Assembly (NCBI RefSeq): GCF_005887115.1 | Contig: NZ_PNCJ01000008.1 | Coordinates: 217,065-281,064, forward strand | Direction: 5' to 3' | DNA from: Pseudoalteromonas rubra | Lineage (GTDB): Bacteria; Pseudomonadota; Gammaproteobacteria; Enterobacterales; Alteromonadaceae | DNA: 64,000 nucleotides | In this document: positions 37,381 to 45,710 of the stretch, in pieces | Numbering within the stretch: the stretch's first letter is position 1 | Layout of the letters: each line of letters begins with the position of its first letter | The notes under the pieces: model-generated | Database searches by the model: none | The model's input: only the letters and a program-made list of their open reading frames with translations | What the model was told of the DNA's origin: nothing | Made by a program: the position numbers and the translations under genes

Positions 37381-37910
37381 TTAATCTCTCTAGCGTTGAA
37401 ATATAAGTGTCAAAAAGATGGTTTATAAGTATGGCGTACTGACAAAGTCGGTCAAATGATGGAAGTTGTTTAACCGCCCATAATCGGCCTAAGATACAAC
37501 AAAGTGAACTTCCTCAGAGCTTGAATGGCGTACATCCGTGACGGCATTATGCACGTTGCAATTGACATCACTTGCTACTTACTCTGATCCGGTCCATTTT
37601 TCTTTCGATACAAGCACACACTAAAAACCGCATTACTCTATCAGTATTAGACGTTGAGCAAAGCTAAAAATTTATCATTTGTTACCTTATGACACAGTTC
37701 CGGAGTAACTCAGCTCTTATTTCAACCCCCGTAATACGTGTTAGCACACTTATCAGAGCACAAATACACCCAACTAGGCACACCTGTCAGGTATGCCAAT
37801 ATAAAGCCAACCAGAACAGATAAGTCTGGCCAACTCACTCTCTTCAGAGCAAGATTGATACAGTCAGTCGTAAGCTTTAGACTTAGCTGCAATTGCCCTG
37901 CTCGCAACTT
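37381..37910. other. Intergenic region, nothing recognised
   Basis: About 530 bases between the start of the small exported protein gene and the 3' end of the cytochrome b561 gene. I see no ribosome-site-preceded reading frame, repeat or terminator. The short frames on both strands have no protein-like composition. The part next to 37380 should hold the promoter of the minus-strand gene. Confidence 0.45.
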
Positions 37911-38435
37911 TTATATCATCCGCTTGAGTGTATTATCTTGTTTAATGAACTGATGATACATCACACCACCCAGGTGCAATAAAATCAGCGCGATTAAACC
38001 AGCTGCCAGCAAACCATGCAGCTCTCTGGCCATCGAATACAAAATAATATTGCTCTGCTCAGCCGCAGGAAAACTAAAGAGCCCGAAAATACTGACTGGC
38101 CTGCTTGCAAAGTACTGAGATAATAAACCAGTCACTGGCATGCCTGCCATCAACACATACATTAGCCCGTGCACCGAGTCTGCCACCTTATTTTTCCAGC
38201 CTAGCTCGTTGTGCAATGCCCGGTTGGCTGGATGAGTGAATTTAAAGACAACTCTCAAACAAAAGAGCCCAAGCACAACAAACCCAATCGCTTTATGTAA
38301 CCCCAACACGTTTAGTTGCCACCCTTCCAAAGACCGGATCATGAGCAGCCCGGAAACAAGCATAAACGCTAACAAGACCGCCATTAGCCAATGTGTAATG
38401 CGAAGTGCCAAGCTGTACTTTGAATCGGTCATCAT
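37911..38435 (-). CDS. Cytochrome b561 family protein
   Basis: A 174-residue four-helix diheme membrane protein of the bacterial b561 (CybB/YodB) family. Candidate heme-ligand histidines are in LRITHWLMAVLLAFMLVSG (helix 1), LGLHKAIGFVVLG (helix 2) and near the end ARELHGLLAAGLIALILLHLGG (helix 4). It probably passes electrons from the quinol pool to a periplasmic partner, here most likely the catalase-like peroxidase encoded immediately upstream, with which it overlaps by 4 bp (ATGA). Confidence 0.88.
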   Translation of the reverse strand: MMTDSKYSLALRITHWLMAVLLAFMLVSGLLMIRSLEGWQLNVLGLHKAIGFVVLGLFCLRVVFKFTHPANRALHNELGWKNKVADSVHGLMYVLMAGMPVTGLLSQYFASRPVSIFGLFSFPAAEQSNIILYSMARELHGLLAAGLIALILLHLGGVMYHQFIKQDNTLKRMI

Positions 38436-39397
38436 TGAAGTACCTCCAGTAACTTTTCCTTCGCCCGGCGACGGTAGGATTCTGCATAAGCCGCTGAGCG
38501 GGCTCTTAATATGGGGTCAGCCGTTGCCGTAACGCCACTCGGTAAAGTTAAAGGATCGTAGTTTATTGACTGGCACTGCGCATTCAGTCCCATATCAATC
38601 TGCTCAATGACGATCTTGCCCGCAACCACATGTTCTCTGTTCTCTGGCCAACGCAGAGCTGGGTCATTCTCATCATCCGTCTCTTCTGACAGGATAAAAA
38701 CCCAGTTGAATTTTACGGGCCCCTTCAACAGTCTGGCTGACAGCTCGTCGAACAAAGCGTTGTCGGTATCCGATGTCGGCCCCATAGGATGACCCAAGGG
38801 TTCAAAATACCAACGCACCGCGCGTTTTTCTCCTTGTGAATTTTCAAGGTAAAATGCATTGATGCTGTGATAGCGCTCCAGCGCCAAGCTCTGGGCTGGT
38901 GTGTAGCTCGCCTTCCAGTTTAAGAAATCCTGGGTCTCAGGGTGTGCGTTAAAAAACGCTTTAAGTGCTTGCGGACCACTTTGTATTGCAACGATTTGCT
39001 GATAAAAATCATGCGGATTCGATACCGCCATCACCGGTGGCGTATTCATCGCTATGCGCCATTGCTGCGTTGGGCTGATATTGAAGCTGACAGCCAGACT
39101 CCTGACGGGTGATTTCAGATCAGGCGCGGTGGGATTATTACCGGCGATTGAAAAGCGTCCAATAAAGGGCGCTGTGCCTAGCGCAAAAATCGGCACCTGA
39201 GTTAAAGCAGACAATTGCCCATTGGGCTCAAAATACCCCGTAACACAAGCCCCTTTGGCGTGCGCTCGCCGAAACCCGGCAACGCTGGTATTACCTTGCT
39301 GTAAATTAACAAACTGTTGTGCTGTCACTTGCTCTGCTGAAAAAACATAACCGGCAGGTAGCAACATGCTCAGATAAATCATATGGAAAAGACGCAC
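38432..39397 (-). CDS. Catalase-related (SrpA-like) periplasmic peroxidase
   Basis: A 321-residue heme protein of the small catalase-related peroxidase family. The distal His lies in GFRRAHAKGACVTGYFEP; a catalase core runs through RFSIAGNNPTAPD, SLAVSF and PHDFYQQIVAI; the probable proximal Tyr is in RARSAAYAESYRRR. It has no NADPH or C-terminal catalase domains. An N-terminal hydrophobic stretch suggests export. I favour the GTG start at 39397, just downstream of GGAGGTATT; the next ATG (39382) is too far from this ribosome site. It is coupled to cytochrome b561, suggesting quinol-linked peroxide reduction at the inner membrane. Confidence 0.85.
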   Translation of the reverse strand: MRLFHMIYLSMLLPAGYVFSAEQVTAQQFVNLQQGNTSVAGFRRAHAKGACVTGYFEPNGQLSALTQVPIFALGTAPFIGRFSIAGNNPTAPDLKSPVRSLAVSFNISPTQQWRIAMNTPPVMAVSNPHDFYQQIVAIQSGPQALKAFFNAHPETQDFLNWKASYTPAQSLALERYHSINAFYLENSQGEKRAVRWYFEPLGHPMGPTSDTDNALFDELSARLLKGPVKFNWVFILSEETDDENDPALRWPENREHVVAGKIVIEQIDMGLNAQCQSINYDPLTLPSGVTATADPILRARSAAYAESYRRRAKEKLLEVLQ

Positions 39398-39540
39398 AAT
39401 ACCTCCGTAAAGAATAACACTCAAAATCCGGCACAATCGTGATTATTGCGCCCAAGAAAAGGGGACCGGTCAGACCAGTTTCCTGTATCAAAAATACGTC
39501 CTTAAATAGTGCGCAGTTCATTTTGTAGCAATCAAAATTC

Positions 39541-39684
39541 AGGCATAAAAAAACCCCGACCTATTCGGTCAGAGTTATAAGAAGTAGTACCAGTGGGCGG
39601 ACTCTTACCTTACACCAGCGCCACGCACGGCGTGGGGCTCAAATCCGACTCCACACTCGGCATAAATATGACATATCTAATTAC
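39541..39684 (-). repeat. tRNA-tail repeat unit A (distal, most diverged)
   Basis: It contains a terminator with stem around GACC/GGTC, a tRNA tail changed to GGTACTAC, and a core hairpin read as CCACGC-CGT-GCGTGG. The outer stem has a C-to-T change that keeps a G-U pair. It shares an identical 30-base tail (CTCGGCATAAATATGACATA...) with unit C. Confidence 0.85.
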
Positions 39685-39816
39685 AGGCATAAAAAAACCC
39701 AGCTTAATAGCTAGTGGTACCAGTGGGCGGACTCTTACCTTACATCAGTGCCACGCCCGGCGTGGGGCTCAAGTCCGATTCCACTTTGCTTCGCTAAAAA
39801 TCTCATGCTGAAAAAC
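39685..39816 (-). repeat. tRNA-tail repeat unit B (terminator half lost)
   Basis: Same core as the other units, but the segment GGGTTATAAAA is missing between the terminator loop and the tRNA tail, so the terminator stem cannot form fully. The tRNA tail GTCCGCCCACTGGTACCAC is intact. Confidence 0.85.
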
Positions 39817-39957
39817 AGACATAAAAAAACCCAGCTTAATAGCTGGGTTATAAAAAGTGGGTCCAGTGGGCGGACTCTTACCTTGCATCAGTGCCACGCC
39901 CGGCGTGGGGCTCAAGTCCGACTCCACACTCGGCATAAATATGACATATCTAATTAC
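39817..39957 (-). repeat. tRNA-tail repeat unit C
   Basis: Complete unit with an AACCCAGC/GCTGGGTT terminator. The tail reads CACTGGACCCAC, one base different from the tRNA 3' end (GGTACCA to GGACCCA). Confidence 0.85.
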
Positions 39958-40084
39958 AGGCATAAAAAAACCCAGCTTAATAGCTGGGTTATAAAAAGTG
40001 GTACCAGTGGGCGGACTCTTACCTTACATCAGTGCCACGCCCGGCGTGGAGCTCAAGTCCGACTCTACTTAACATATAAGTTTC
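39958..40084 (-). repeat. tRNA-tail repeat unit D
   Basis: Complete terminator and exact tRNA tail (CACTGGTACCAC). The outer stem carries an A in GTAG that breaks one pair. It is the shortest complete unit. Confidence 0.85.
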
Positions 40085-40226
40085 AGGCATAAAAAAACCC
40101 CGACCTATTCGGTCAGGGTTATAAAAAGTGGGTCCAGTGGGCGGACTCTTAACTTACATCAGTGCCACGCCCGGCGTGGGGCTCAAGTCCGACACCACAC
40201 TGCTTCAGTATGTTGCCTTGAATTTC
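40085..40226 (-). repeat. tRNA-tail repeat unit E (proximal to tRNA)
   Basis: The terminator has the GACC/GGTC-type stem shared with unit A rather than the AGCT-type of B-D. The tail reads CACTGGACCCAC as in unit C. The alternation of two terminator types suggests past unequal exchange among units. Confidence 0.85.
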
Positions 40227-40232
40227 AGACAT

Positions 40233-40259
40233 AAAAAAACCCAGCTAAAAAGCTGGGTT
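40233..40259 (-). terminator. Intrinsic terminator of tRNA-Leu
   Basis: On the minus strand AACCCAGCT pairs with AGCTGGGTT across TTTT, followed by seven T. It starts nine bases after the encoded CCA end. Related hairpins occur in the five downstream units. Confidence 0.85.
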
Positions 40260-40267
40260 ATAAAAAG

Positions 40268-40352
40268 TGGTACCAGTGGGCGGACTTGAACCGCCACGCC
40301 CGAAGGCAACGGATTTTGAATCCGTCATGTCTACCAATTCCATCACACTGGC
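40268..40352 (-). tRNA. tRNA-Leu (anticodon CAA)
   Basis: An 85-nt class II tRNA with encoded CCA. The acceptor stem is GCCAGTG/CACTGGT (terminal G-U), and the D-arm contains AATTGGTAGAC. The anticodon arm is ACGGA-TTCAAAA-TCCGT, giving CAA, which reads UUG. A long variable arm (GTTGCCTTCGGGCGTGGC region) is followed by the T-arm GCGGTTCAAGTCCGC. It is the only tRNA in the window. The downstream array reuses its last 18 bases. Confidence 0.96.
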
Positions 40353-40446
40353 ATAATTTTTCTTTTATCTTCTAACTTAGAGAAAATAAAGAAAAACCAC
40401 TTTGAGCTTAGGCTTTGTTTTATATGCCTTCGTCTCTATGCCCAGC

Positions 40447-40474
40447 ATTATACAAATTGGCGGGAGGGTAGCAA
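40447..40474 (-). promoter_or_regulatory. Probable sigma-70 promoter of tRNA-Leu
   Basis: Read on the minus strand: TTGCTA (40469-40474), a 16-bp spacer, then a perfect TATAAT (40447-40452) followed by the GC-rich discriminator GCTGGGC, a pattern typical of stringently controlled stable-RNA promoters. It would give a leader of roughly 85-90 nt before the mature tRNA. Confidence 0.65.
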
Positions 40475-40602
40475 GCGTTTTTTACAAAACGTCGTTCAAG
40501 TGCTTGGTAAATGAACAGCTACTGAAAACTAATCGGGTTTTTTAGTGTTAGATTAAAAATCAGGTAGAATAAGCCATATTTCGACTTTAATGAGTGAACT
40601 AC

Positions 40603-41100
40603 ATGGCTTCGTTTCCCCGTGCGGGCTTAACCCGTCGTCTTGCATCTCTGATCTATGATGGTCTGGTCGTGATTGCATTTGCAATGCTATCAATGGTGGT
40701 TTTTTTATTGGTGATTGAAGGCTTTATCTCGGCAGGCTGGCTCTCACAAGGCAACCATGAAGACGTTTCAGCGTTGATCCAGGCCTCTCCTCTGTTGTCA
40801 TTTTTCCGTGGTTTTGTGCTGATTGCCGTCTCTGTGCTGTTTTTTGCTTACTTCTGGACCAAGAGCGGCCAGACCATAGGTATGCGTGCCTGGCGACTGA
40901 AAGTACAAACCCCAGATGGCCAGTTGCTAAGCTGGCCCAAAGCCTGTGCACGGGCATTATGTGCGCTATTAGGCCTAGGTAACCTGCTGGTGCTGGTCGA
41001 TTTCAAACACAAACGTGCGCTTCAGGATATGATCTGTGGCACCGAAGTGGTGGTATTAAGTAAAGAAGAAAATAAACGTATTTACGATAGCCTGGACTAG
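40603..41100 (+). CDS. RDD family inner-membrane protein
   Basis: A 165-residue membrane protein with the RDD pattern: GLTRRLASLIYDGLVVIAFAML (Arg, Asp), a middle helix FFRGFVLIAVSVLFFAYFW, then SGQTIGMRAWRLKVQTPDGQLLSW, and the last helix ALLGLGNLLVLVDFKHKRALQDMICGTEVV. RDD proteins are often predicted to be ion transporters, and in Alteromonadales and Pseudomonas one lies next to lptFG. The ATG at 40603 (MASFPRAGL) is preferred; an in-frame GTG lies at 40594. A bidirectional terminator separates it from the convergent lptG. Confidence 0.9.
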   Translation: MASFPRAGLTRRLASLIYDGLVVIAFAMLSMVVFLLVIEGFISAGWLSQGNHEDVSALIQASPLLSFFRGFVLIAVSVLFFAYFWTKSGQTIGMRAWRLKVQTPDGQLLSWPKACARALCALLGLGNLLVLVDFKHKRALQDMICGTEVVVLSKEENKRIYDSLD

Positions 41101-41124
41101 CTTGCCGAGCACAAGAACAGCAAC

Positions 41125-41153
41125 AAAAAAGCCTGACCGAGTCAGGCTTTTTT
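41125..41153. terminator. Bidirectional terminator between RDD gene and lptG
   Basis: AAAAAAGCCTGAC-CGA-GTCAGGCTTTTTT is a symmetrical hairpin with A/T tracts on both sides. It can end transcripts from the RDD gene (plus) and from lptF-lptG (minus). Confidence 0.85.
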
Positions 41154-41169
41154 GTGTTCAATACCTTTA

Positions 41170-42240
41170 CTAACCGCGCTGTCGGTTTAACAGGTAAAAT
41201 GCCGTCGCGGTAAATAGCACACTGGGCATCACCGCCCCCACCACAGGCGGGATCTGATAGACCATAACGATTGGACCAAAAATCTCGTTGCTCAGGTGGA
41301 AGATGAGTCCGGTGATCACGCCCATGATAATACGTGCGCCCATGCTCACCGAGCGCAGAGGTCCAAAAATAAAGGACAAAGCAACCAGCAACATCACTGC
41401 AATGGTCACCGGCTGCATGACCTTGCGCCACAGCGCCAGCTCATAGTTACTGGTATCCTGCTCATTCTGTTCAAGGTACTGTAAATACGACCACAAACCG
41501 GAAAAGGACAATGCGTCAGGCTCGACTGAAGCGACATCCAGGCGGTCCAGTGTAAGCTGAGAAGCATAAACAAGCGTTTGCGCGTACTCTGTACGGATCT
41601 GCTCCTCTTCGATGAGCACTTCTTCAATGGCTCGTAACTGCCAGCCCTCGTCAGTTGCCGTGCCCGACTTAGCCCTGGTGATTTTCAGCAGATTCAGGTC
41701 ATCATCAAAATGATAAATATTAATATTTTGCAGATTGCCGGACTTCTCAATATTGGCAATATTGATGAAATTACTGCCATCTTTGGCCCACACCCCCTGC
41801 TGTGCTTCAAATACCTCGCCGCCATTAATTGCCTGGTTACGCAATTGCTTAGCGGTTTGTTCTGCCTGTGGTGCGCCCCACTCGCCTAACGCCATCATAC
41901 ACAGCGCCAGTACAATCGCCGACTTCATCACTGAGCCGATGATCTGCAACCGCGACATGCCCGCCGCCTGCATCACCACCAATTCACTGCTCGAAGCCAG
42001 CGCGCCCAACCCGGTCAGGCCACCAATCAGGGCTGCCATTGGGAAAAACACCACAATATCGCTGGGCATGCTGTACAAAGTGAACAACAAGGCGTCCATC
42101 ACTTCATAGGTACCACGACCGACTGAGCGCAATTGTTCAATAAATTTGATTAAGGTATTGATACCCACAAACACCAGCAGCGCAAAGCCAGTGGTTTGCA
42201 AAATACTGCGTCCGAGATACCAGTCCAAAGTTTTCATCAT
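41170..42240 (-). CDS. lptG: LPS export permease subunit LptG
   Basis: A 356-residue LptF/G (YjgP/YjgQ) inner-membrane permease of the LptB2FGC machine, which extracts lipopolysaccharide from the inner membrane. It begins MMKTLDWYLGRSILQTTGFALL, has three N-terminal hydrophobic segments, a periplasmic beta-jellyroll (about 130-270) and three C-terminal segments (VTIAVMLLVALSFIFGPLRS). GLGALASSSELVVMQAAGMS is the coupling-helix region that contacts LptB. Its start overlaps the lptF stop by 4 bp (ATGA). Confidence 0.96.
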   Translation of the reverse strand: MMKTLDWYLGRSILQTTGFALLVFVGINTLIKFIEQLRSVGRGTYEVMDALLFTLYSMPSDIVVFFPMAALIGGLTGLGALASSSELVVMQAAGMSRLQIIGSVMKSAIVLALCMMALGEWGAPQAEQTAKQLRNQAINGGEVFEAQQGVWAKDGSNFINIANIEKSGNLQNINIYHFDDDLNLLKITRAKSGTATDEGWQLRAIEEVLIEEEQIRTEYAQTLVYASQLTLDRLDVASVEPDALSFSGLWSYLQYLEQNEQDTSNYELALWRKVMQPVTIAVMLLVALSFIFGPLRSVSMGARIIMGVITGLIFHLSNEIFGPIVMVYQIPPVVGAVMPSVLFTATAFYLLNRQRG

Positions 42241-43349
42241 TGTTGTGGCTCCCGTTTCAACAGCATGGAACGCACCCAGACACCAAAAGGCCGCCCTTTA
42301 GCAATCAGGTAAGCACCAATAAACAACACACACAAATGGATCCACCACAGTCCCACCGAAGTCGGTACTTTGCCTTCTGCCACCAGATATTTACCTGCAT
42401 TAAGCATGATAAAGTAGCCAAGATAAATACAAATCGCTGGCACCAGTTTGGCAAACTTACCCTGCCTGGGGTTCACCACACTAAGCGGTACCGCCAATAA
42501 GGTCAGCAAAATAATAGAAATTGGCACAGATAAACGTAGCTGGAACTGAGCAATGGCCTCGGGTGTGCCCATTTTCAGCAGGCTAGCCGAGGGTAAGTCT
42601 TCGAGTTTGCGGCGCCGCTGTTCAATTTCCTGCTCGCGGATCTGCACCTGATAGCTGCTAAATTCGGTTTTGTTCAGGGCCTGACTGAAGCCGTCTGTTT
42701 CGAACCGCTTGCCATCACTGAGTACCAGTTGCTGCTCACCAGAGCCTTCTTCCACTACTCGGCCACTCTGAGCAAAGACGATCCGTGCCGCCTGATTTGA
42801 TTCGCGATCGGGTAACTGGGCTACGAACACACGATTCAGCTCTTTGCCCTGATCACTGGTGTTGTGTACAAACACCACGGCTTTTTCGTTACCCGTTTGC
42901 TGGAACCGTCCGGCCCGGATCTGGCTGAGTCCGGATTCTGCATTGGCCTGTTCACGCAGCTGGTTTTCTTTTTCACCAGCCCATGGCGCCACATATAAGC
43001 TCAGCGCGGCCGCCATCAATGAAATCACAAAGCTCGATACCAAGGTTACCCGCACGACGTACCACTCACTGACACCGCAGGCTTTAAGCACCGTCATTTC
43101 GCTGTCGGCATAGACCCGGCTATAGGCCAGAATAATGCCCAAAAATAAGCTCAATGGCAGAATATACACCGCCAGTTTGGGCAAATTAAGTGCAAGAAAA
43201 GACATGACAAGTTTACCCGGAATACTGCCGCCTGAGGCCTCTGCCAGGATCCGGACAAACTTCTGCGAGATGAAAATGGTCATAAGGGTCATAAAAACGG
43301 CGACCTGAGATTTTAATATCTCAGCAGTCAGGTATCGAAAAATAAGCAA
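42237..43349 (-). CDS. lptF: LPS export permease subunit LptF
   Basis: A 370-residue partner of LptG. It begins MLIFRYLTAEILKSQVAVFMTLMTIFIS; the coupling region is LAYSRVYADSEMTVLKACGVSEW, followed by a periplasmic domain and the membrane end SVPISIILLTLLAVPLSVVNPRQGKFAK. It is the first gene of lptF-lptG and divergent from pepA across a 231-bp region, as in E. coli. Confidence 0.96.
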   Translation of the reverse strand: MLIFRYLTAEILKSQVAVFMTLMTIFISQKFVRILAEASGGSIPGKLVMSFLALNLPKLAVYILPLSLFLGIILAYSRVYADSEMTVLKACGVSEWYVVRVTLVSSFVISLMAAALSLYVAPWAGEKENQLREQANAESGLSQIRAGRFQQTGNEKAVVFVHNTSDQGKELNRVFVAQLPDRESNQAARIVFAQSGRVVEEGSGEQQLVLSDGKRFETDGFSQALNKTEFSSYQVQIREQEIEQRRRKLEDLPSASLLKMGTPEAIAQFQLRLSVPISIILLTLLAVPLSVVNPRQGKFAKLVPAICIYLGYFIMLNAGKYLVAEGKVPTSVGLWWIHLCVLFIGAYLIAKGRPFGVWVRSMLLKREPQQ

Positions 43350-43580
43350 TGTCCGCCCCTATAAAACGTCTCATTTCACTGGAATAGTAGGAAATTTTGA
43401 GTAAACTGGTTATTTTAATCACTTTATTATATGCCATCGGATCCAAATATCCTACTAAAGCAACAGGCTAAAGCGCCAAATGCACGCGACAATTAGCCGG
43501 TTTTTAGTTCAGCCTTCAGAAATTGAGTGGCTGAGGCATAAAAAGTTCAAAAAAGACAGCACATTGACTCAGGAGTCGCA

Positions 43581-45092
43581 ATGGAATTCAGCGTAAAAAG
43601 TGGTAGCCCAGAAAAACAACGCAGTGCGTGTATTGTTGTCGGCGTATACGAACCACGCCGCCTTTCACCCGTCGGGGAGCAGCTGGATAAAATCAGCGAA
43701 GGGTATATTTCTAACCTGCTGCGCCGCGGAGACCTAGAAGGTAAACCCGGCCAGGTGCTTTTACTTCACCATGTACCAAACGTATTGAGTGAACGTGTGC
43801 TACTTGTGGGCTGTGGTAAAGAGCGCGAACTGGACGACAAACAATACAAACAGATCATCGCCAAGACCATCAGCACCTTAAACGACACAGGTTCAATGGA
43901 AGCCGTTTGCTTCCTGACTGAACAGCACGTTAAAGGACGCGATACTTATTGGAAAGTTCGCCAGGCCGTCGAAACCACTCAGGACAGCCTTTATACCTTT
44001 AACCAGCTGAAGAGCAAAAAGAGCGAAGCGCGTCGTCCGTTGCGTAAAATCGTTTTTAACGTCCCAACGCGTCGCGAATTGCCGATTGGTGAGAGCGCCA
44101 TCGAGCATGGCCTGGCTATCGCTGCGGGCGCAACCTTGTGTAAAGATGTTGCCAACATGCCGCCCAATATCTGCAACCCTCGCTACTTGGGTGAGCAGGC
44201 TCAGGCATTAGCCGATGAATTCGACAACGTCACGGTTAACCTGGTTGGCGAAAAAGAAATGGAAGAGCTGGGTATGCACTCATATCTGGCCGTTGGTCGC
44301 GGTAGTGACAATGAATCCGTGATGTCGGTGATCCACTATAATGGTGCCCCGCAAAAGCAAGCCCCTATCGTGTTCGTCGGTAAAGGCCTGACATTTGATT
44401 CCGGTGGTATTTCAATTAAGCCAGGCGAAGGCATGGATGAAATGAAATACGACATGGGTGGTGCCGCGGGCGTACTGGGCCTGATGCGTGCCGTGGTACA
44501 GATGCAGCTGCCGCTCAACGTTATCGGCGTACTGGCTGGCTGTGAGAACATGCCAAGCAGCAACGCTTACCGCCCGGGTGACATCCTGACCACGATGTCG
44601 GGTCAAACGGTTGAAGTACTCAACACCGATGCCGAAGGTCGACTGGTACTGTGTGATGCACTGACCTATGTTGAAGCGTTTGAACCAGAAGTCGTGGTTG
44701 ACGTGGCGACCCTGACCGGTGCCTGCATTATTGCATTGGGCCACCATGCAACAGGTTTATTGTCGAACCACAACCCGCTGGCCCATGACTTACTAAAAGC
44801 CTCAGAGCAAAGTGGTGACCGTGCATGGCAGCTGCCATTGTGGGATGACTATCAGGAACAACTGAAAAGCCCGTTTGCCGACTTCACCAACCTGGGTGGA
44901 CGTCCTGCTGGTACCATCACCGCAGCCTGCTTCTTATCTAAGTTCACCAAGAAGTACAACTGGGCACACCTGGATATCGCAGGTACAGCCTGGCGTAGTG
45001 GTGCCAACAAAGGCGCAACTGGTCGTCCGGTGCCTATGTTAATGCAATACCTGCTTAACCGCGTGGACGTCACTGAGCAACCTCAGGACTAA
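43581..45092 (+). CDS. pepA: Leucyl aminopeptidase PepA
   Basis: A 503-residue M17 di-metal aminopeptidase that removes N-terminal residues from peptides; in E. coli the same protein also binds DNA in plasmid-dimer resolution and carAB control. Metal and active-site residues lie in [29 protein letters not shown], the M17 signature [14 protein letters not shown] and ATLTGAC. The length equals E. coli PepA. AGGAG precedes the ATG at 43581. A strong terminator hairpin follows at 45139. Confidence 0.97.
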   Translation: MEFSVKSGSPEKQRSACIVVGVYEPRRLSPVGEQLDKISEGYISNLLRRGDLEGKPGQVLLLHHVPNVLSERVLLVGCGKERELDDKQYKQIIAKTISTLNDTGSMEAVCFLTEQHVKGRDTYWKVRQAVETTQDSLYTFNQLKSKKSEARRPLRKIVFNVPTRRELPIGESAIEHGLAIAAGATLCKDVANMPPNICNPRYLGEQAQALADEFDNVTVNLVGEKEMEELGMHSYLAVGRGSDNESVMSVIHYNGAPQKQAPIVFVGKGLTFDSGGISIKPGEGMDEMKYDMGGAAGVLGLMRAVVQMQLPLNVIGVLAGCENMPSSNAYRPGDILTTMSGQTVEVLNTDAEGRLVLCDALTYVEAFEPEVVVDVATLTGACIIALGHHATGLLSNHNPLAHDLLKASEQSGDRAWQLPLWDDYQEQLKSPFADFTNLGGRPAGTITAACFLSKFTKKYNWAHLDIAGTAWRSGANKGATGRPVPMLMQYLLNRVDVTEQPQD

Positions 45093-45138
45093 TTGATGGC
45101 GTGACATCCCATGTCACCCCGCCACGTTGATTGATGAT

Positions 45139-45172
45139 AGCCGCATTCTGTGTCAGAATGCGGCTTTATTTT
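45139..45172 (+). terminator. Intrinsic terminator after pepA
   Basis: AGCCGCATTCTG pairs with CAGAATGCGGCT (12 bp, loop TGT) and is followed by TTATTTT. Confidence 0.8.
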
Positions 45173-45240
45173 GAACGCCGTGTCATATGCAGACTTACCC
45201 ACTATGACAGGGCGTTTCGCTAGCTAGAAAACCACATGTC

Positions 45241-45687
45241 ATGACCATCAACGCACGCTTTTTTGTATTAAAGCAAGACAATGAGCCGGGCAAACCAGTG
45301 CCGGCTCATTTTGATCTCGCCGCACGCAGCGCCGCTAAGCTGTATCGCGCCGGACAACGTGTCTTTATTTACGTAGACAGCGTTGAAGATGCCCATGCGG
45401 TTGACGAGCATTTGTGGTGTTTTGAGGCCGACAGTTTTGTGCCTCATAACCTGCAAGGCGAAGGCCCCAAAGGGGGCGCACCGGTCGAGATCGGCCAAAT
45501 GCCACCTGTTGGCAGACGCACCATATTAATTAATCTGGCACAACAGCTGCCAGATTTTGTGCGCCGATTCGACAAAATCTATGATTTTGTGCCGGTTGAA
45601 AGCAATGCCAAACACGCGGCACGCCAGCGGTTCATGCAACTGCGTCAGCTCGGCGCTGAAATTTCAACCAAAGAAATTGACAACTAA
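45241..45687 (+). CDS. holC: DNA polymerase III chi subunit
   Basis: A 148-residue clamp-loader accessory protein that links SSB to the DNA polymerase III holoenzyme through psi. Family phrases are [44 protein letters not shown] and [25 protein letters not shown]. Gene order pepA-holC-valS is the conserved gammaproteobacterial arrangement. The stop lies 23 bp before valS. Confidence 0.94.
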   Translation: MTINARFFVLKQDNEPGKPVPAHFDLAARSAAKLYRAGQRVFIYVDSVEDAHAVDEHLWCFEADSFVPHNLQGEGPKGGAPVEIGQMPPVGRRTILINLAQQLPDFVRRFDKIYDFVPVESNAKHAARQRFMQLRQLGAEISTKEIDN

Positions 45688-45710
45688 AGTATTTTTTAAG
45701 GTTCTGTGTA

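Larger units (their letters stand above)
39541..40226 (-). repeat. Array of five tRNA-3'-end repeats downstream of tRNA-Leu
   Basis: Five tandem units of 127-144 bp begin at 39541, 39685, 39817, 39958 and 40085. Read on the minus strand, each holds a structured core (GGACTTGAG, CCACGCC/GGCGTGG hairpin, AAGAGTCCGCC), then the last ~18 bases of the tRNA-Leu gene including CCA (GTCCGCCCACTGGTACCA), then a rho-independent terminator ending in seven T. The array follows the tRNA gene in the same orientation. The layout recalls the rtT repeats after E. coli tyrT, which carry the 3' 19 bases of that tRNA. No protein-coding role is apparent. Confidence 0.9.

Noticed and set aside
37722..37953. Overlapping 60-70 codon frames on both strands in the intergenic region
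   Set aside because: No ribosome sites, no recognisable composition, and mutually overlapping.
39748..40092. 114-codon plus-strand frame with internal protein repeats (SGRTLTLHQCHARRG)
   Set aside because: It is a translation of the tRNA-tail repeats in the antisense direction; no ribosome site, and the DNA is explained by RNA structure and terminators.
39541..40226. CRISPR array
   Set aside because: Units are 127-144 bp and nearly identical throughout, with no unique spacers and no cas genes.
39541..40226. Integron attC-site array
   Set aside because: The palindromic cores superficially recall attC sites, but the GTTRRRY/RYYYAAC boxes are absent, there are no cassette genes, and the repeated ends match tRNA-Leu.
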